Origin: JAJZAM01 sp027391075
GTDB taxonomy: Bacteria > Actinomycetota > Acidimicrobiia > Acidimicrobiales > Palsa-688
Assembly (NCBI GenBank): GCA_027391075.1
Contig: DAHYHI010000039.1
Coordinates: 4,947 to 68,946 of the forward strand
Direction of reading: 5' to 3'
Length of the DNA stretch: 64,000 bases
Below, in pieces: positions 24,467-33,217 of this stretch. Position numbers and translations under genes: made by a program. The stretch's first letter is position 1. The number at the start of each line of letters is the position of its first letter. A model generated the notes under the pieces. It was not told the origin of the DNA. It saw only the letters and a list, made by a program, of their open reading frames with translations, and made no database searches.

Positions 24467-25462
24467 GTGAGCACAAATACATTCGCGGCGTTCGTGGCGT
24501 CCAAGGGCCCAGATGGGTTCAGGCGTCACGTAGAACAGATAGGCGTCGACTTCCTCGGCGGGGACGGGGCGCTCGTCGACGTGGAGTGGTCGTCAGTCAA
24601 CTTCAAAGACGCCCTGGCCGCCTCTCCCGACGGGCGAGTCGCTCGCATCTCACCCCTGGTGCCGGGCATCGACCTGGCCGGAACGCTCGCCGAGCCATCG
24701 GGTGCTCTACCGGCTGGAACTTCGGTGATAGCCCACGGTTACGACCTGGGAGTGTCACGCCACGGCGGGTTCGCCGCGAAGGCTAGGGTCCCAGCCGACT
24801 GGCTGATTCCCATGCCAGCTGGTCTTGACAGTCGCTCGGCGATGGTAATTGGCACTGCCGGTTTCACCGCTGCCTTGTCGGTCATAGCGCTGGAGAAAGC
24901 CGGCCTGACAACGGGCTCGGGACCAGTCCTAGTGACCGGGGCGACCGGCGGGGTTGGCAGCGTCGCCGTCAACCTGCTGGCTGCCAGGGGTTACGAAGTA
25001 GTGGCCAGCACCGGGAAGTCCGCCACCGCCGGGGCTTACTTGCGTTCGTTGGGAGCCTCTGAGGTCATCGACCGGGCATCACTGGAGTCCAAGGAAGGCA
25101 GGCCTTTGCAGCCCGAGGTCTACGCTGCGGCGGTCGACTGCGTCGGCGGAGTTACCCTAGCTAACGTGCTGGCCAGCATCAGGTACGCCGGTGCCGTCGC
25201 TGCGAGCGGCTTGACTGGGGGTGCTGGCGTCCCCACAACCGTGATGCCTTTCATCCTTCGGGGGGTTTCACTTCTCGGAGTCGACTCTGTCCAGGTGCCC
25301 ATAGACCGCAGGCGGGCGGTGTGGGAACGCCTTGGGACTGACTTGAGGCCTTCCGGGCTGGACGACATGGTTACCGAGACCGGTCTCGAAGGTCTCGACG
25401 ACGCCCTCACGCGAATATCGCGGGGGGAGCTCACCGGACGCCACATAGTCTCACTGGCGTAA
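24467..25462 (+). CDS. YhdH/AcuI-type NADPH-dependent acrylyl-CoA reductase-like oxidoreductase
   Basis: Zinc-free medium-chain reductase of the quinone oxidoreductase-like group. In 331 residues it shows EWSSVNFKDALAA, PLVPGIDLAGTL, the NADPH-binding VLVTGATGGVGSVAVNLLAARGYEV region (about 150-175), and GVSLLGVDSVQVP near the end, which resembles YhdH/AcuI. AcuI reduces acryloyl-CoA to propionyl-CoA; the substrate here is not shown. GTG 24467 is my choice; GTG 24458 is three codons earlier. It is divergent from the ABC1 kinase gene, with 136 bases between them and no obvious promoter match. Confidence 0.8.
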   Translation: MSTNTFAAFVASKGPDGFRRHVEQIGVDFLGGDGALVDVEWSSVNFKDALAASPDGRVARISPLVPGIDLAGTLAEPSGALPAGTSVIAHGYDLGVSRHGGFAAKARVPADWLIPMPAGLDSRSAMVIGTAGFTAALSVIALEKAGLTTGSGPVLVTGATGGVGSVAVNLLAARGYEVVASTGKSATAGAYLRSLGASEVIDRASLESKEGRPLQPEVYAAAVDCVGGVTLANVLASIRYAGAVAASGLTGGAGVPTTVMPFILRGVSLLGVDSVQVPIDRRRAVWERLGTDLRPSGLDDMVTETGLEGLDDALTRISRGELTGRHIVSLA

Positions 25463-25542
25463 CTTCCCAGCATTGGCAGCGAGCGAGACCGTCCGGCGGT
25501 GGCTACCATCCTGAGTATGTCGAACTTGTCGAAAGGTCAGAC

Positions 25543-25995
25543 GTGCTGAGCCCCGGTGAAGCCGCCCCCGACTTCGAGTTGCCCGATCAGAACGCAGCCA
25601 CAGTAAGGCTGGCGTCGTTTCGTGGCAGGAAGGTCCTTGTCTACTTCTATCCCAAAGCCGATACCCCGGGGTGCACCACTCAAGCTTGCGGTCTGCGCGA
25701 TGTCCTCAGCGACGTCGGCGACACCGCTGTCATCGGGATCAGCCCTGACCCGCCGGCGAAGCAGGCCAGGTTCGACCAGAAATACAGTCTCGGCTTTCCT
25801 CTGCTATCCGACGCTGACCATACGGTGGCCGAAGCCTATGGCGTGTGGACGGAGAAGTCCATGTACGGAAAGAAGTACATGGGGATACTCCGGTCTTCGT
25901 TCCTGATCGACGAGGAAGGAAAACTGGAGCAGGTGTGGTACAAGATATCCCCAGCTGACACTCCTAAGAAGCTTCTTTCCGCGCTGACAGGCTGA
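25543..25995 (+). CDS. bcp: Thioredoxin-dependent peroxiredoxin, Bcp/PrxQ type
   Basis: Reduces hydrogen peroxide and organic hydroperoxides in the cytoplasm. The 150-residue product has PDFELPDQ, YFYPKADTPGCTTQACG with peroxidatic Cys44 and resolving Cys49 four residues apart (the PrxQ pattern), and SFLIDEEGKL. GTG 25543 is preceded by GAAAGG. It follows the reductase gene by 80 bases in the same direction and is convergent with fabF, with a hairpin between them. Confidence 0.94.
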   Translation: MLSPGEAAPDFELPDQNAATVRLASFRGRKVLVYFYPKADTPGCTTQACGLRDVLSDVGDTAVIGISPDPPAKQARFDQKYSLGFPLLSDADHTVAEAYGVWTEKSMYGKKYMGILRSSFLIDEEGKLEQVWYKISPADTPKKLLSALTG

Positions 25996-26027
25996 CGACA
26001 AGGCTGGGCATCGAGAGCCAGGGCGTC

Positions 26028-26052
26028 GAGTTGCGGGCTCGGCCCGCAACTC
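26028..26052. terminator. Bidirectional terminator between bcp and fabF
   Basis: An 11-bp perfect stem (26028-26038 and 26042-26052) with a three-base TCG loop in the gap between the convergent genes, touching the fabF stop. No T run follows. Location and stability make a terminator likely. Confidence 0.7.
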
Positions 26053-27270
26053 TCAGGCTGTCACTGGTCCCATTACGATAGTGCCGTTGTGACCGCCGAA
26101 GCCGAAGCTGTTCGACAGCGAAGGCCCGGGGTTCCAATCCAGCGCGGCGCCGGTCACGACTTCGAGATGGATCTCGGGGTCCATCTCGGTCAAGCCGAGC
26201 GTCGGCGGAATGCTGGCCTTGGCGATCGTCAGCGCCAAAGCGACGGCTTCTATCGAGCCGGCAGCGCCCAGCGAATGCCCGCAGACGCCTTTTATAGAAG
26301 TGACGATCGGGCCTGGAGCCCCGAACACCTTGGTGATCGCCAGGCTCTCGGATCGGTCGTTGGCGGGGGTGGAAGTCCCGTGCGCGTTGATGTGGACAAT
26401 GTCCCCAGGGGCGAGGCCGGCGTCTTGTATTGCAAGTTCCATGCACGCAACGGCGCCAGCACCTTCAGGAGCTGGCGCCGTGATGTGATGTGCATCTGCG
26501 GTGCTCGCCGCTCCCAAGACTTCGGCGTAGATCTTCGCGTTCCGAGCCTTTGCGTGCTCGAAGTCCTCAAGTACGAGCACGGCGCCCCCTTCGCTCATGA
26601 CAAATCCGTCCCGCTTGGCGTCGAAGGGCATGGACTTTCCGCTCGTCGACAGCGCTGTCATGTTGGCGAAGCCAGCTTCTCCGATGGGTGTCATCGCCGC
26701 CTCCGAGGATCCGGCAAGCACGACGTCGCAGCGCCCCGACGCGACCAGGCGAGCACCGGCCCCAACGCTCTGGGTGCCAGCTGCGCAGGCTGTCACGATC
26801 GCCTCGCATGGCCCGCGCATCCCGTAGCGCATCGAAACGTCCGCTGCGGCTCGGTTCCCCATCATCATCGGAACGAGGAACGGTGTGACCCGGCGGGCGC
26901 CCCGCTCGTCCATGACGTGGATTTGATCTTCAAGAGTCTCGATGCCGCCTATCCCGGTGCCAATCATGACTCCGGCACGGTCGGGGTCTACCCCCAAAGC
27001 CGCCAACCCGCCCGCGTCGACCAAAGCCTCCTCGGCGGCTACGGCGGCGAACTGGGTGAAGCGGTCTACTCGGCGAAGCTCCTTCGGACCGTAGATGTCG
27101 GTGGCGTCGAAACCGGGAACTCTCCGTGGGCCCTCCGCCGGAGGGCGGTGAAGCCCCGCCCAGAAAGCGTCCTGGCCGACTCCGCAAGGGGCCACCACCC
27201 CGACTCCTGTGACCACTACCCGCCTTCCTGGTATCCCGGCGTTGCCCGGGTAGGGGTGGAGGGCGAACAT
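26053..27270 (-). CDS. fabF: 3-oxoacyl-ACP synthase II
   Basis: Elongating ketosynthase of type II fatty acid synthesis. In 405 residues the catalytic triad is C162 (TACAAGTQ), H297 (NAHGTSTPANDRSE) and H332 (GHSLGAAG); SNSFGFGGHNG closes the fold. The ATG start shares one base with the acpP stop. It is the last gene of a fabD-fabH-acpP-fabF operon. The first 15 residues are a short lead before RRVVVTGVG. Confidence 0.95.
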   Translation of the reverse strand: MFALHPYPGNAGIPGRRVVVTGVGVVAPCGVGQDAFWAGLHRPPAEGPRRVPGFDATDIYGPKELRRVDRFTQFAAVAAEEALVDAGGLAALGVDPDRAGVMIGTGIGGIETLEDQIHVMDERGARRVTPFLVPMMMGNRAAADVSMRYGMRGPCEAIVTACAAGTQSVGAGARLVASGRCDVVLAGSSEAAMTPIGEAGFANMTALSTSGKSMPFDAKRDGFVMSEGGAVLVLEDFEHAKARNAKIYAEVLGAASTADAHHITAPAPEGAGAVACMELAIQDAGLAPGDIVHINAHGTSTPANDRSESLAITKVFGAPGPIVTSIKGVCGHSLGAAGSIEAVALALTIAKASIPPTLGLTEMDPEIHLEVVTGAALDWNPGPSLSNSFGFGGHNGTIVMGPVTA

Positions 27271-27512
27271 CAGAGCTTCGAGGTGACCAGACCGAAGGCT
27301 TGGGCCACAGTCTTGACGCCTTCGAGCTCGGACTCGTCGACAGTGATGTCGAACTGCTCTTCGAGGGCCATCACCAGCTCTACCAGGTCGAGGCTGTCGG
27401 CGTCCAAGTCGTCGGCGAAGCTGGCCTCGGGGGTCACCTTCGAAGGCTCGACCTGAAGTACGTCAACGGCACACTGCTTGAACTTGTCGAATGCTTCCTC
27501 TTGGTCCATCAT
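27270..27512 (-). CDS. acpP: Acyl carrier protein
   Basis: Carries growing acyl chains on a phosphopantetheine arm. An 80-residue acidic protein with the attachment serine S40 in LDADSLDLVE. ATG 27512 (or 27509) is preceded on the minus strand by a purine-rich GAGAGGAC ribosome-binding site. The 85-base gap to fabH upstream has a purine-rich leader and a TAGATT that could be a -10 element, so a separate promoter is possible. It overlaps fabF by one base. Confidence 0.95.
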   Translation of the reverse strand: MMDQEEAFDKFKQCAVDVLQVEPSKVTPEASFADDLDADSLDLVELVMALEEQFDITVDESELEGVKTVAQAFGLVTSKL

Positions 27513-27597
27513 GTCCTCTCTTGTCCTGTCTCGTCTCGTTGTTCCTGCGTCGGCTCAACTTCTCAAATCTACTGGGTAGGCGGGGTCCCTTCTCGAT

Positions 27598-28587
27598 TCA
27601 CGGCTGGTTCCCCTGCCAGCGCCACACAGCGGACGCCCAGGTCATACCAGCGCCGAAGCCGGCCAGGAGCAGGTGGTCGCCTTCGGACACTCGTCCGGCT
27701 CGGATGGCGTCGACCAGGGCGAGAGGGATGGAAGCCGAGCTTGTGTTTCCGGTGGAACCGATGACCGACGCGACTCTCTCCTCGGGTATTCCCAGCCTCG
27801 ACGCTACGGCATCCATGATCCTGATGTTCGCCTGGTGGGGAACGAACAAAGCCACGTCGTCCACGTCGAGCTTCGCCCGCTCCAAGGAGGCTTTCGCTGA
27901 TGCCACGGTGGCTGTCACGGCCCTTCTAAAGACCTCCTTGCCACGCATCGCCATTCCGGACCCGTGGTGGGCGTAGAGAAGGTCGACTAACGTACCGTCG
28001 ACACCTAGATCCCATCCGAGGAGGGAACTGTCACCGGGGGTGGCTCCGATCACGACGGCGCCGGCTCCGTCGCCGAAGAGGAAAGCGTTCGTCCGGTCCG
28101 ACCAGTTAGTTGCCCGCGAGAGGGTTTCAGCTCCGATCAGCACTATCCGGCGGGCTCCGGCTGCGATCAGGCCGCTGGCCGTAACGATCCCGTAGGTGAA
28201 ACCGGCGCAAGCGGCGTTGACGTCCATGGCCCCGCCGGTTACGCCCAGCTCGGCGGCGACGGAGGCAGAGCTTGCCGGGATGAGCTGATCGGCTGTCGTC
28301 GTGCACAAGACGACCATGTCGACGTCGCCACCTTCGAGGCCGGCAACTTGCAGCGCTTCGCGTGCCGCGCGTGCTGCGAGCGTTCCGGTCGTCCCCAGGC
28401 CACTCATAGGAGGGTGGGGATCAGCGGGTGGGTCGACGAAAGGTCCCGTGGCCACGTGGCGCGTGTGGATTCCGCTTCGCTCGACGATCCATTCGTCGCT
28501 GGTGTCGAACAGGGTGGCGATCTCGTCGTTGGTGACGGTACGCTCCGGAAGAGCAGACCCCCAGCCGGTGATCGTTACGCCGGTCAC
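27598..28587 (-). CDS. fabH: 3-oxoacyl-ACP synthase III
   Basis: Starts fatty acid synthesis by condensing acyl-CoA with malonyl-ACP. The 329-residue product has triad residues C127 (NAACAGF), H251 (VPHQANIRI) and N281 (GSTGNTSSAS). A short insert of Pro-rich sequence lies at about residues 49-62. The GTG start overlaps the fabD stop (GTGA). Acyl-CoA preference (acetyl or branched) cannot be told from sequence. Confidence 0.95.
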   Translation of the reverse strand: MTGVTITGWGSALPERTVTNDEIATLFDTSDEWIVERSGIHTRHVATGPFVDPPADPHPPMSGLGTTGTLAARAAREALQVAGLEGGDVDMVVLCTTTADQLIPASSASVAAELGVTGGAMDVNAACAGFTYGIVTASGLIAAGARRIVLIGAETLSRATNWSDRTNAFLFGDGAGAVVIGATPGDSSLLGWDLGVDGTLVDLLYAHHGSGMAMRGKEVFRRAVTATVASAKASLERAKLDVDDVALFVPHQANIRIMDAVASRLGIPEERVASVIGSTGNTSSASIPLALVDAIRAGRVSEGDHLLLAGFGAGMTWASAVWRWQGNQP

Positions 28588-29786
28588 GAGTTGTGCAACC
28601 AGGCTATCGGCTGTCCCGCTTGAACCCGCTCGCCTGGCTGGGCAATGTACCCCCTGAAGACACCGGAGAAGCCTGAGCGGATCTCAATTGTTGACACGGT
28701 CCCGACCAGACCGCCGACTTCGATCCGCTCGTCAACCTCGAATGGTCTTGGCGGCGGATCGAAAATTCCCGCACACGGGCTGATTAGAACCCGCTCTGAG
28801 ACGTATAGGAGCTCCCCGTGGTGAACCGAAGCATAGGTGTGTAGGACGCTGTCGCCGGCCATCGTGTCGACCAGTCGGTCCAGGTCGTTGGGTACAGATA
28901 CGGATACCGTGACAGCGCTCGGCAGGGTCTGCCTGACTGTGGCGCACAGGGAGTCCCCCGGGCCGAGCTCTACGAAGAACTTCTCCTCCTCAAGGTCCGG
29001 GTCCAGGGCGCCGGCGAGGCGTAGGACGCTTTGATGCCATCTGACCGGGCTGCACAGCTGTGCTGACAGCATCAGCCTCCATTCGTCGCCGCCGACGTGG
29101 AACCTGCTGTCGACGTTGGCGACCAGGGGGGTGTCGGGGTCGTGGAAGATCGTGGTGTCGAGCATCTTGCGGAGCCGTTCGCGCGCTGGCGCCATGAGCG
29201 GGGTGTGGAAGGCGCCGCTGACCCTGACGGGATAGGAGCGCTTCGCTCCGAGTCGATCGGCCCAAGCCACCGCCGCTTCGATAGCGGCGGGATCGCCGGC
29301 TATGACGGACTCGTCTGAGGTGTTGATGTTCGCCAGCCAGACGTCGCCCTCCGCCAGGCGGCAGGCCACGTCGGCGGTGTCTGCGTCGCATCCCTCAAGG
29401 ACTGTCATCGCTCCGGGCCGAGCCTCGGCGGCTGACTGCATGGCTTCTCCTCGCTCGGCGACCAGCTGGACTGAAGCGTCGAACCCCAAGGCCCCGCTGG
29501 CTGCCAGGGCGCTGTACTCGCCGACCGAGTGGCCAGCAAGGCGAGTCGGTTCCACACCGATGCGCTCGACCGCGTCGAGAACCATCAGGCTGAAAGTGAA
29601 AGTGGCGAGCTGTGCGTTGTGGGTTTGGGTCAGTTCATCTGCGGTGGCCTCGTTTAGAAGCCATCCGATGTCGCGACCTGCAGCGCGGGACGCGTCCTCC
29701 ACAACTTCCCAGGAGGGGTGGTCGACCCATGGTCGGCCCATGCCCGGCCGCTGCGATCCTTGACCTGGAAAAATGAAAGCGGGCAC
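28584..29786 (-). CDS. fabD: Malonyl-CoA:ACP transacylase fused to a biotinyl/lipoyl-like domain
   Basis: Loads malonyl groups onto ACP. Residues 1-310 are a standard FabD with FPGQGSQ, nucleophile S87 in GHSVGEYSA and H194 in SGAFHTPL. Residues about 327-398 are extra: ISPCAGIF, then a turn, VDERIEVGGLVG, SGFSGVFRGYIAQPGE and VQAGQPIAWL, which has the repeat pattern of a biotinyl/lipoyl barrel-sandwich domain. The usual EAMKM modification site is replaced and this segment contains no lysine, so it cannot be biotinylated in the normal way. GTG 29786 is the start; GAGGAGA lies about 14 bases upstream. First gene of the fab operon. Confidence 0.88.
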   Translation of the reverse strand: MPAFIFPGQGSQRPGMGRPWVDHPSWEVVEDASRAAGRDIGWLLNEATADELTQTHNAQLATFTFSLMVLDAVERIGVEPTRLAGHSVGEYSALAASGALGFDASVQLVAERGEAMQSAAEARPGAMTVLEGCDADTADVACRLAEGDVWLANINTSDESVIAGDPAAIEAAVAWADRLGAKRSYPVRVSGAFHTPLMAPARERLRKMLDTTIFHDPDTPLVANVDSRFHVGGDEWRLMLSAQLCSPVRWHQSVLRLAGALDPDLEEEKFFVELGPGDSLCATVRQTLPSAVTVSVSVPNDLDRLVDTMAGDSVLHTYASVHHGELLYVSERVLISPCAGIFDPPPRPFEVDERIEVGGLVGTVSTIEIRSGFSGVFRGYIAQPGERVQAGQPIAWLHNS

Positions 29787-29967
29787 CTTGTCGGACTGTC
29801 TCCTCGAGTTTCGGGCGTGAGCTGCTCAGGGCGTTCTTTGCAAACCTGGTCGACTTTACGACCTGCGGGCGGCGCGGAAGGTAACGGTCCTCGAAAGGCC
29901 GTCAGGCTGACCTGGTAGAGGTGCTGTGCGGAGCGAGTTTTGTTCTAGGCTGCACTATTGAAATCCA

Positions 29968-30051
29968 GCCCGGATGGCGGAACAGGTAGACGCGAAGGTC
30001 TCAAACACCTTTGACCGAGAGGTCGTGCGGGTTCGATTCCCGCTCCGGGCA
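29968..30051 (+). tRNA. tRNA-Leu(CAA)
   Basis: Acceptor stem GCCCGGA (29968-29974) pairs with TCCGGGC (30044-30050). The anticodon loop CTCAAAC between AAGGT and ACCTT gives anticodon CAA, reading UUG. A long variable arm (GACC/GGTC) and a T arm with GTTCGATTC are present, as expected for tRNA-Leu. The discriminator is A; CCA is not encoded. UUG is also a start codon used several times in this window. Confidence 0.95.
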
Positions 30052-30199
30052 CCGCAGGTGCGATGATCGCAGTTCCGAATGAGAAGCAGGTTCTGAGCCA
30101 CGGTGGGTTGGCGCCGCCAGGTTGGCCTGTTGGAGAACTGCTGGTGAACTCTGGGTGAACGTCGTTTCCGGCCGGAGTCAGCTGACCTAAGGTGGGGGA

Positions 30200-31489
30200 G
30201 TGCACCTGTCAGCGTTGTTGGGCCGTCAGCTGCTGTCACCCTCCAAGGAGCCTGTGGGCAAGATCGACGACGTCGTCGTAAGGCTGCGCGGTGGCGACTA
30301 CCCGCTGATGAAAGGGTTGGTGGTCAAAGTGGGTGGCCGTCGGGTTTTCGTCCCCGTCGGCCGGATTTCGGAGATGACTGAGGAGTCAGTCGTGCTCGCC
30401 GAGACCAAGGTCGACCTGCGCAGCTTCGAGCGTCGCGACGGCGAGGTTCTGCTCCGTGGCGACATTCTCGGTCACCGATTGATCGATGTGACCGACGCCG
30501 ATCTCGTGCGTGCGTGGGACGTCGAGATGCGCGCCAGCGGGGAGGGGTGGGTTGTGTCGTGCCTTGACACCCGCCGTCCCGCCCGGCTGTTCGGGATGAT
30601 CCGGCGAAGCAGTGGCGAGGCTTGTAGGGATTGGAAAGATTTTGAGCCTCTGATCGGCCATAGTCAGAGCTTGCGCGTGCGGTCCGGTTTCGGTCGCCTG
30701 GGTCGTCTGAAACCTGCGCAGATCGCTGACCTTCTGGAGGAGGCGTCACGAAACGAGGGGGAGGAGATCCTCGATGTGGTGCACGCCGACCCCGAGCTTG
30801 AGGCCGACGTCTTCGAGGAGCTTGACCCTGACACCGCCAACCGTCTTTTTGGTGACAGGACCGACGCAGAGGTAGCGGACGTTATCGCCCATATGCGTGC
30901 CGACGACGCCGCCGACGCTATCGGGGAGCTACCACAAGCCCGCCGTCAGAAGGTCCTCGATCTGCTGCCTGTTGGTACGCGGACGAAGGTGCTGACACTG
31001 TTAGGTTTCAACGCGAAAAGCGCCGGGGGGATCATGGGAGTCGACTTTCTGTCCGCGCCCGCTGACGCGACCGTTGCCGAAGCGCTGCGGCGGATACGCC
31101 TCGCCGACAACATCCAGCCCGAGGCGCTCATCACCATGCACGCGGTGGACGTCGACGGCCGCCTGATCGGCACGGTGACTGTCATCGGTCTGTTGCACGC
31201 CGATCCGGACGCGCACCTAGCCGACGTGGTCGAATCGGACCCGGTCAGGGTCGCTCCAGGTGCTGACGTCGTCGACGTGGCCTTGCTGATGGCGGACTAC
31301 AACCTCATGACCGTGCCAGTCGTCGACGGCGACTCCCGGCCCCTCGGAGTGGTGACCGTCGACGACGTACTCGAAGCGACGATCCCCGACGAGTGGCGCC
31401 GGCGCGAGCCCCCTGCCCGACCTGACTGGGATCCGACCGCTCCGACCGCTTCCCCGGACTCGGCGACGACCACTCAGCTCGGGGGCTGA
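30200..31489 (+). CDS. Soluble PRC-barrel/MgtE-N/CBS protein, likely magnesium sensor
   Basis: A 429-residue protein without membrane segments. The N-terminal 70 or so residues look like a PRC-barrel (LLGRQLLSPSKEPVGKIDD). Residues about 165-275 resemble the MgtE N-domain (LKPAQIADLLEEA, LDPDTANRLFGDR, MRADDAADAIGELP), and about 285-400 form a CBS pair (ALITMHAVDVDGRLIGTV, MTVPVVDGDSRPLGVVTVDD). In true MgtE these domains bind magnesium and gate the channel; the channel domain is missing here. The neighbouring NRAMP-like gene starts four bases downstream, so the two proteins probably act together. GTG start after a GGTGGGGGA ribosome-binding site. Confidence 0.82.
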   Translation: MHLSALLGRQLLSPSKEPVGKIDDVVVRLRGGDYPLMKGLVVKVGGRRVFVPVGRISEMTEESVVLAETKVDLRSFERRDGEVLLRGDILGHRLIDVTDADLVRAWDVEMRASGEGWVVSCLDTRRPARLFGMIRRSSGEACRDWKDFEPLIGHSQSLRVRSGFGRLGRLKPAQIADLLEEASRNEGEEILDVVHADPELEADVFEELDPDTANRLFGDRTDAEVADVIAHMRADDAADAIGELPQARRQKVLDLLPVGTRTKVLTLLGFNAKSAGGIMGVDFLSAPADATVAEALRRIRLADNIQPEALITMHAVDVDGRLIGTVTVIGLLHADPDAHLADVVESDPVRVAPGADVVDVALLMADYNLMTVPVVDGDSRPLGVVTVDDVLEATIPDEWRRREPPARPDWDPTAPTASPDSATTTQLGG

Positions 31490-31493
31490 AGCA

Positions 31494-33194
31494 GTGGAAG
31501 ATATGCCCGCCGCCCACGGCCCTGAGGGTACCGGAGCGGCTACTCACTCACGCCCCGATCCGGCCGGCCGTCACCTGCAGGCTCCCCAATCGGCTGTGCT
31601 CGACGAAGCCCACCTCGGCGACATCGAGGGAGCCTTCGGGCGGGTGTCTGTCGGCGACGTCGGTGAGCGGCGCAGCTGGGGTCGTAGGCTGCTCACCTTC
31701 GCAGCGATCATGGGTCCCGGCTTAATCGTCATGGTCGGGGACAATGACGCCGGTGGCGTGTCGACGTATGCTCAGGCCGGGCAGAACTACCACACCAGTC
31801 TTCTTTGGACACTGATCCTTCTCATTCCCGTCCTGATAGTCAACCAGGAGATGGTCGTTAGGCTGGGAGCTGTCACCGGGGTAGGACACGCGAGGCTTAT
31901 CAACGAGCGGTTCGGTAAGGGCTGGGGCTGGTTCAGCGTCGGGGACCTATTTCTGCTCAACTTCTTGACGATTGTCACTGAGTTCATAGGCATCTCCCTG
32001 GCTGCCTCCTACGCCGGTATTTCGGACTATGTCGCCGTCCCGGTGGCCGCAGCAGCGCTAGTAGCGATAATGGCGTCGGGAAGCTTCCGCAAGTGGGAGC
32101 GGGCGATGTTCATCTTCATAGCGATCAGCGCCGTGCAGGTGCCCCTGCTCTTCTTGTCGCACCCCAAGTGGGGAACCATCGGGAGGAACTTCGTCGTTCC
32201 GGGCATCTACGGGGGCACTACGTCGGCTTCGGTGCTGCTCATCATCGCCATCGTCGGGACGACCGTAGCGCCCTGGCAGCTGTTCTTCCAGCAGTCCAAC
32301 ATCGTCGACAAGCGGATAACCCCACGCTTCATAAGCTACGAGAGAGCTGACACGGTTATGGGGTCGATCGTCGTCGTCGTGGGGGCGGCTTGCATCATGG
32401 TCGCCGGCGACTACGCAGCGAGGAATACCAAGGCGTTCGGGAACTTCACCAACGCCGCGGGGGTGGCACACCTTCTCGCCAACCACAGTCAGGTCCTCGG
32501 TGACCTTTTCGCGATCCTGCTCTTCGATGCGAGCATCGTCGGCGCTGCGGCCGTGACGCTGTCGACGAGTTACGCGTTTGGCGACGTGTTCGGCATCCGC
32601 CACTCCCTGCACCGAAACTTCGCTGACGCAAAGCAGTTCTACCTCAGCTATACGGCGATGGTCGCTCTGGCGGCGGGCATCGTGTTGATCCCAGGGGCAC
32701 CCCTGGGGCTTATAACTACCAGTGTCCAAGCCCTGGCGGGGCTGCTCCTGCCCTCGGCTTCGGTCTTCTTGCTGCTGTTGTGCAACGACCGCGAAGTGCT
32801 GGGGCCCTGGGTTAACGCAGCATGGCTCAACGCTCTAGCGTCGGTCATAATCGCCGTCCTGCTCGTGCTGTCGGGAACCCTGATGGCCACCACCCTCTTC
32901 CCAAGTATCGACGTCACAGCGGTCTTCGTCTACCTGGCTATCGCTTTGGCAGTGGTCGGCGCCGGTATAGCCGTCGCCTTACGTGTCGCAAGCCGCCGCC
33001 AAAGCGGCGCCACGGTCGGGACGCCTCAGATCACCCTGGCAGAGAAGCTCTCGTGGCGGATGCCGCCGTTGGCGCTCCTCAAGCCGGTCCGCTGGTCACC
33101 TGGGCTAAGGGTGGGGATTCTCTCTTTGCGCGGCTACCTCGTTTTGAGCGCCGTGCTCCTACTCGTCAAGGCGATACAGCTCGGCGGCGGCTGA
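31494..33194 (+). CDS. NRAMP-related metal ion transporter, probably for magnesium
   Basis: A 566-residue integral membrane protein with about 11 hydrophobic segments after a 65-residue polar N-terminus. In TM1 the NRAMP metal motif DPGN is replaced by D85-A86-G87-G88 in VGDNDAGGVST, and in TM6 the MPHN motif becomes A259-P260-W261-Q262 in GTTVAPWQLF. Loss of the soft-metal methionine and the asparagine is a mark of NRAMP-related magnesium transporters (NRMT), in contrast to Mn/Fe MntH proteins. Its overlap-like pairing with the MgtE-N/CBS protein fits magnesium. Substrate is inference. Confidence 0.85.
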   Translation: MEDMPAAHGPEGTGAATHSRPDPAGRHLQAPQSAVLDEAHLGDIEGAFGRVSVGDVGERRSWGRRLLTFAAIMGPGLIVMVGDNDAGGVSTYAQAGQNYHTSLLWTLILLIPVLIVNQEMVVRLGAVTGVGHARLINERFGKGWGWFSVGDLFLLNFLTIVTEFIGISLAASYAGISDYVAVPVAAAALVAIMASGSFRKWERAMFIFIAISAVQVPLLFLSHPKWGTIGRNFVVPGIYGGTTSASVLLIIAIVGTTVAPWQLFFQQSNIVDKRITPRFISYERADTVMGSIVVVVGAACIMVAGDYAARNTKAFGNFTNAAGVAHLLANHSQVLGDLFAILLFDASIVGAAAVTLSTSYAFGDVFGIRHSLHRNFADAKQFYLSYTAMVALAAGIVLIPGAPLGLITTSVQALAGLLLPSASVFLLLLCNDREVLGPWVNAAWLNALASVIIAVLLVLSGTLMATTLFPSIDVTAVFVYLAIALAVVGAGIAVALRVASRRQSGATVGTPQITLAEKLSWRMPPLALLKPVRWSPGLRVGILSLRGYLVLSAVLLLVKAIQLGGG

Positions 33195-33217
33195 GGCTGC
33201 GCTTGGAAGCTCGCGGC

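Noticed and set aside
30052..30199. Integration remnant after tRNA-Leu(CAA)
   Set aside because: No repeat of the tRNA end and no integrase fragment is visible; the region just holds the leader of the next gene.
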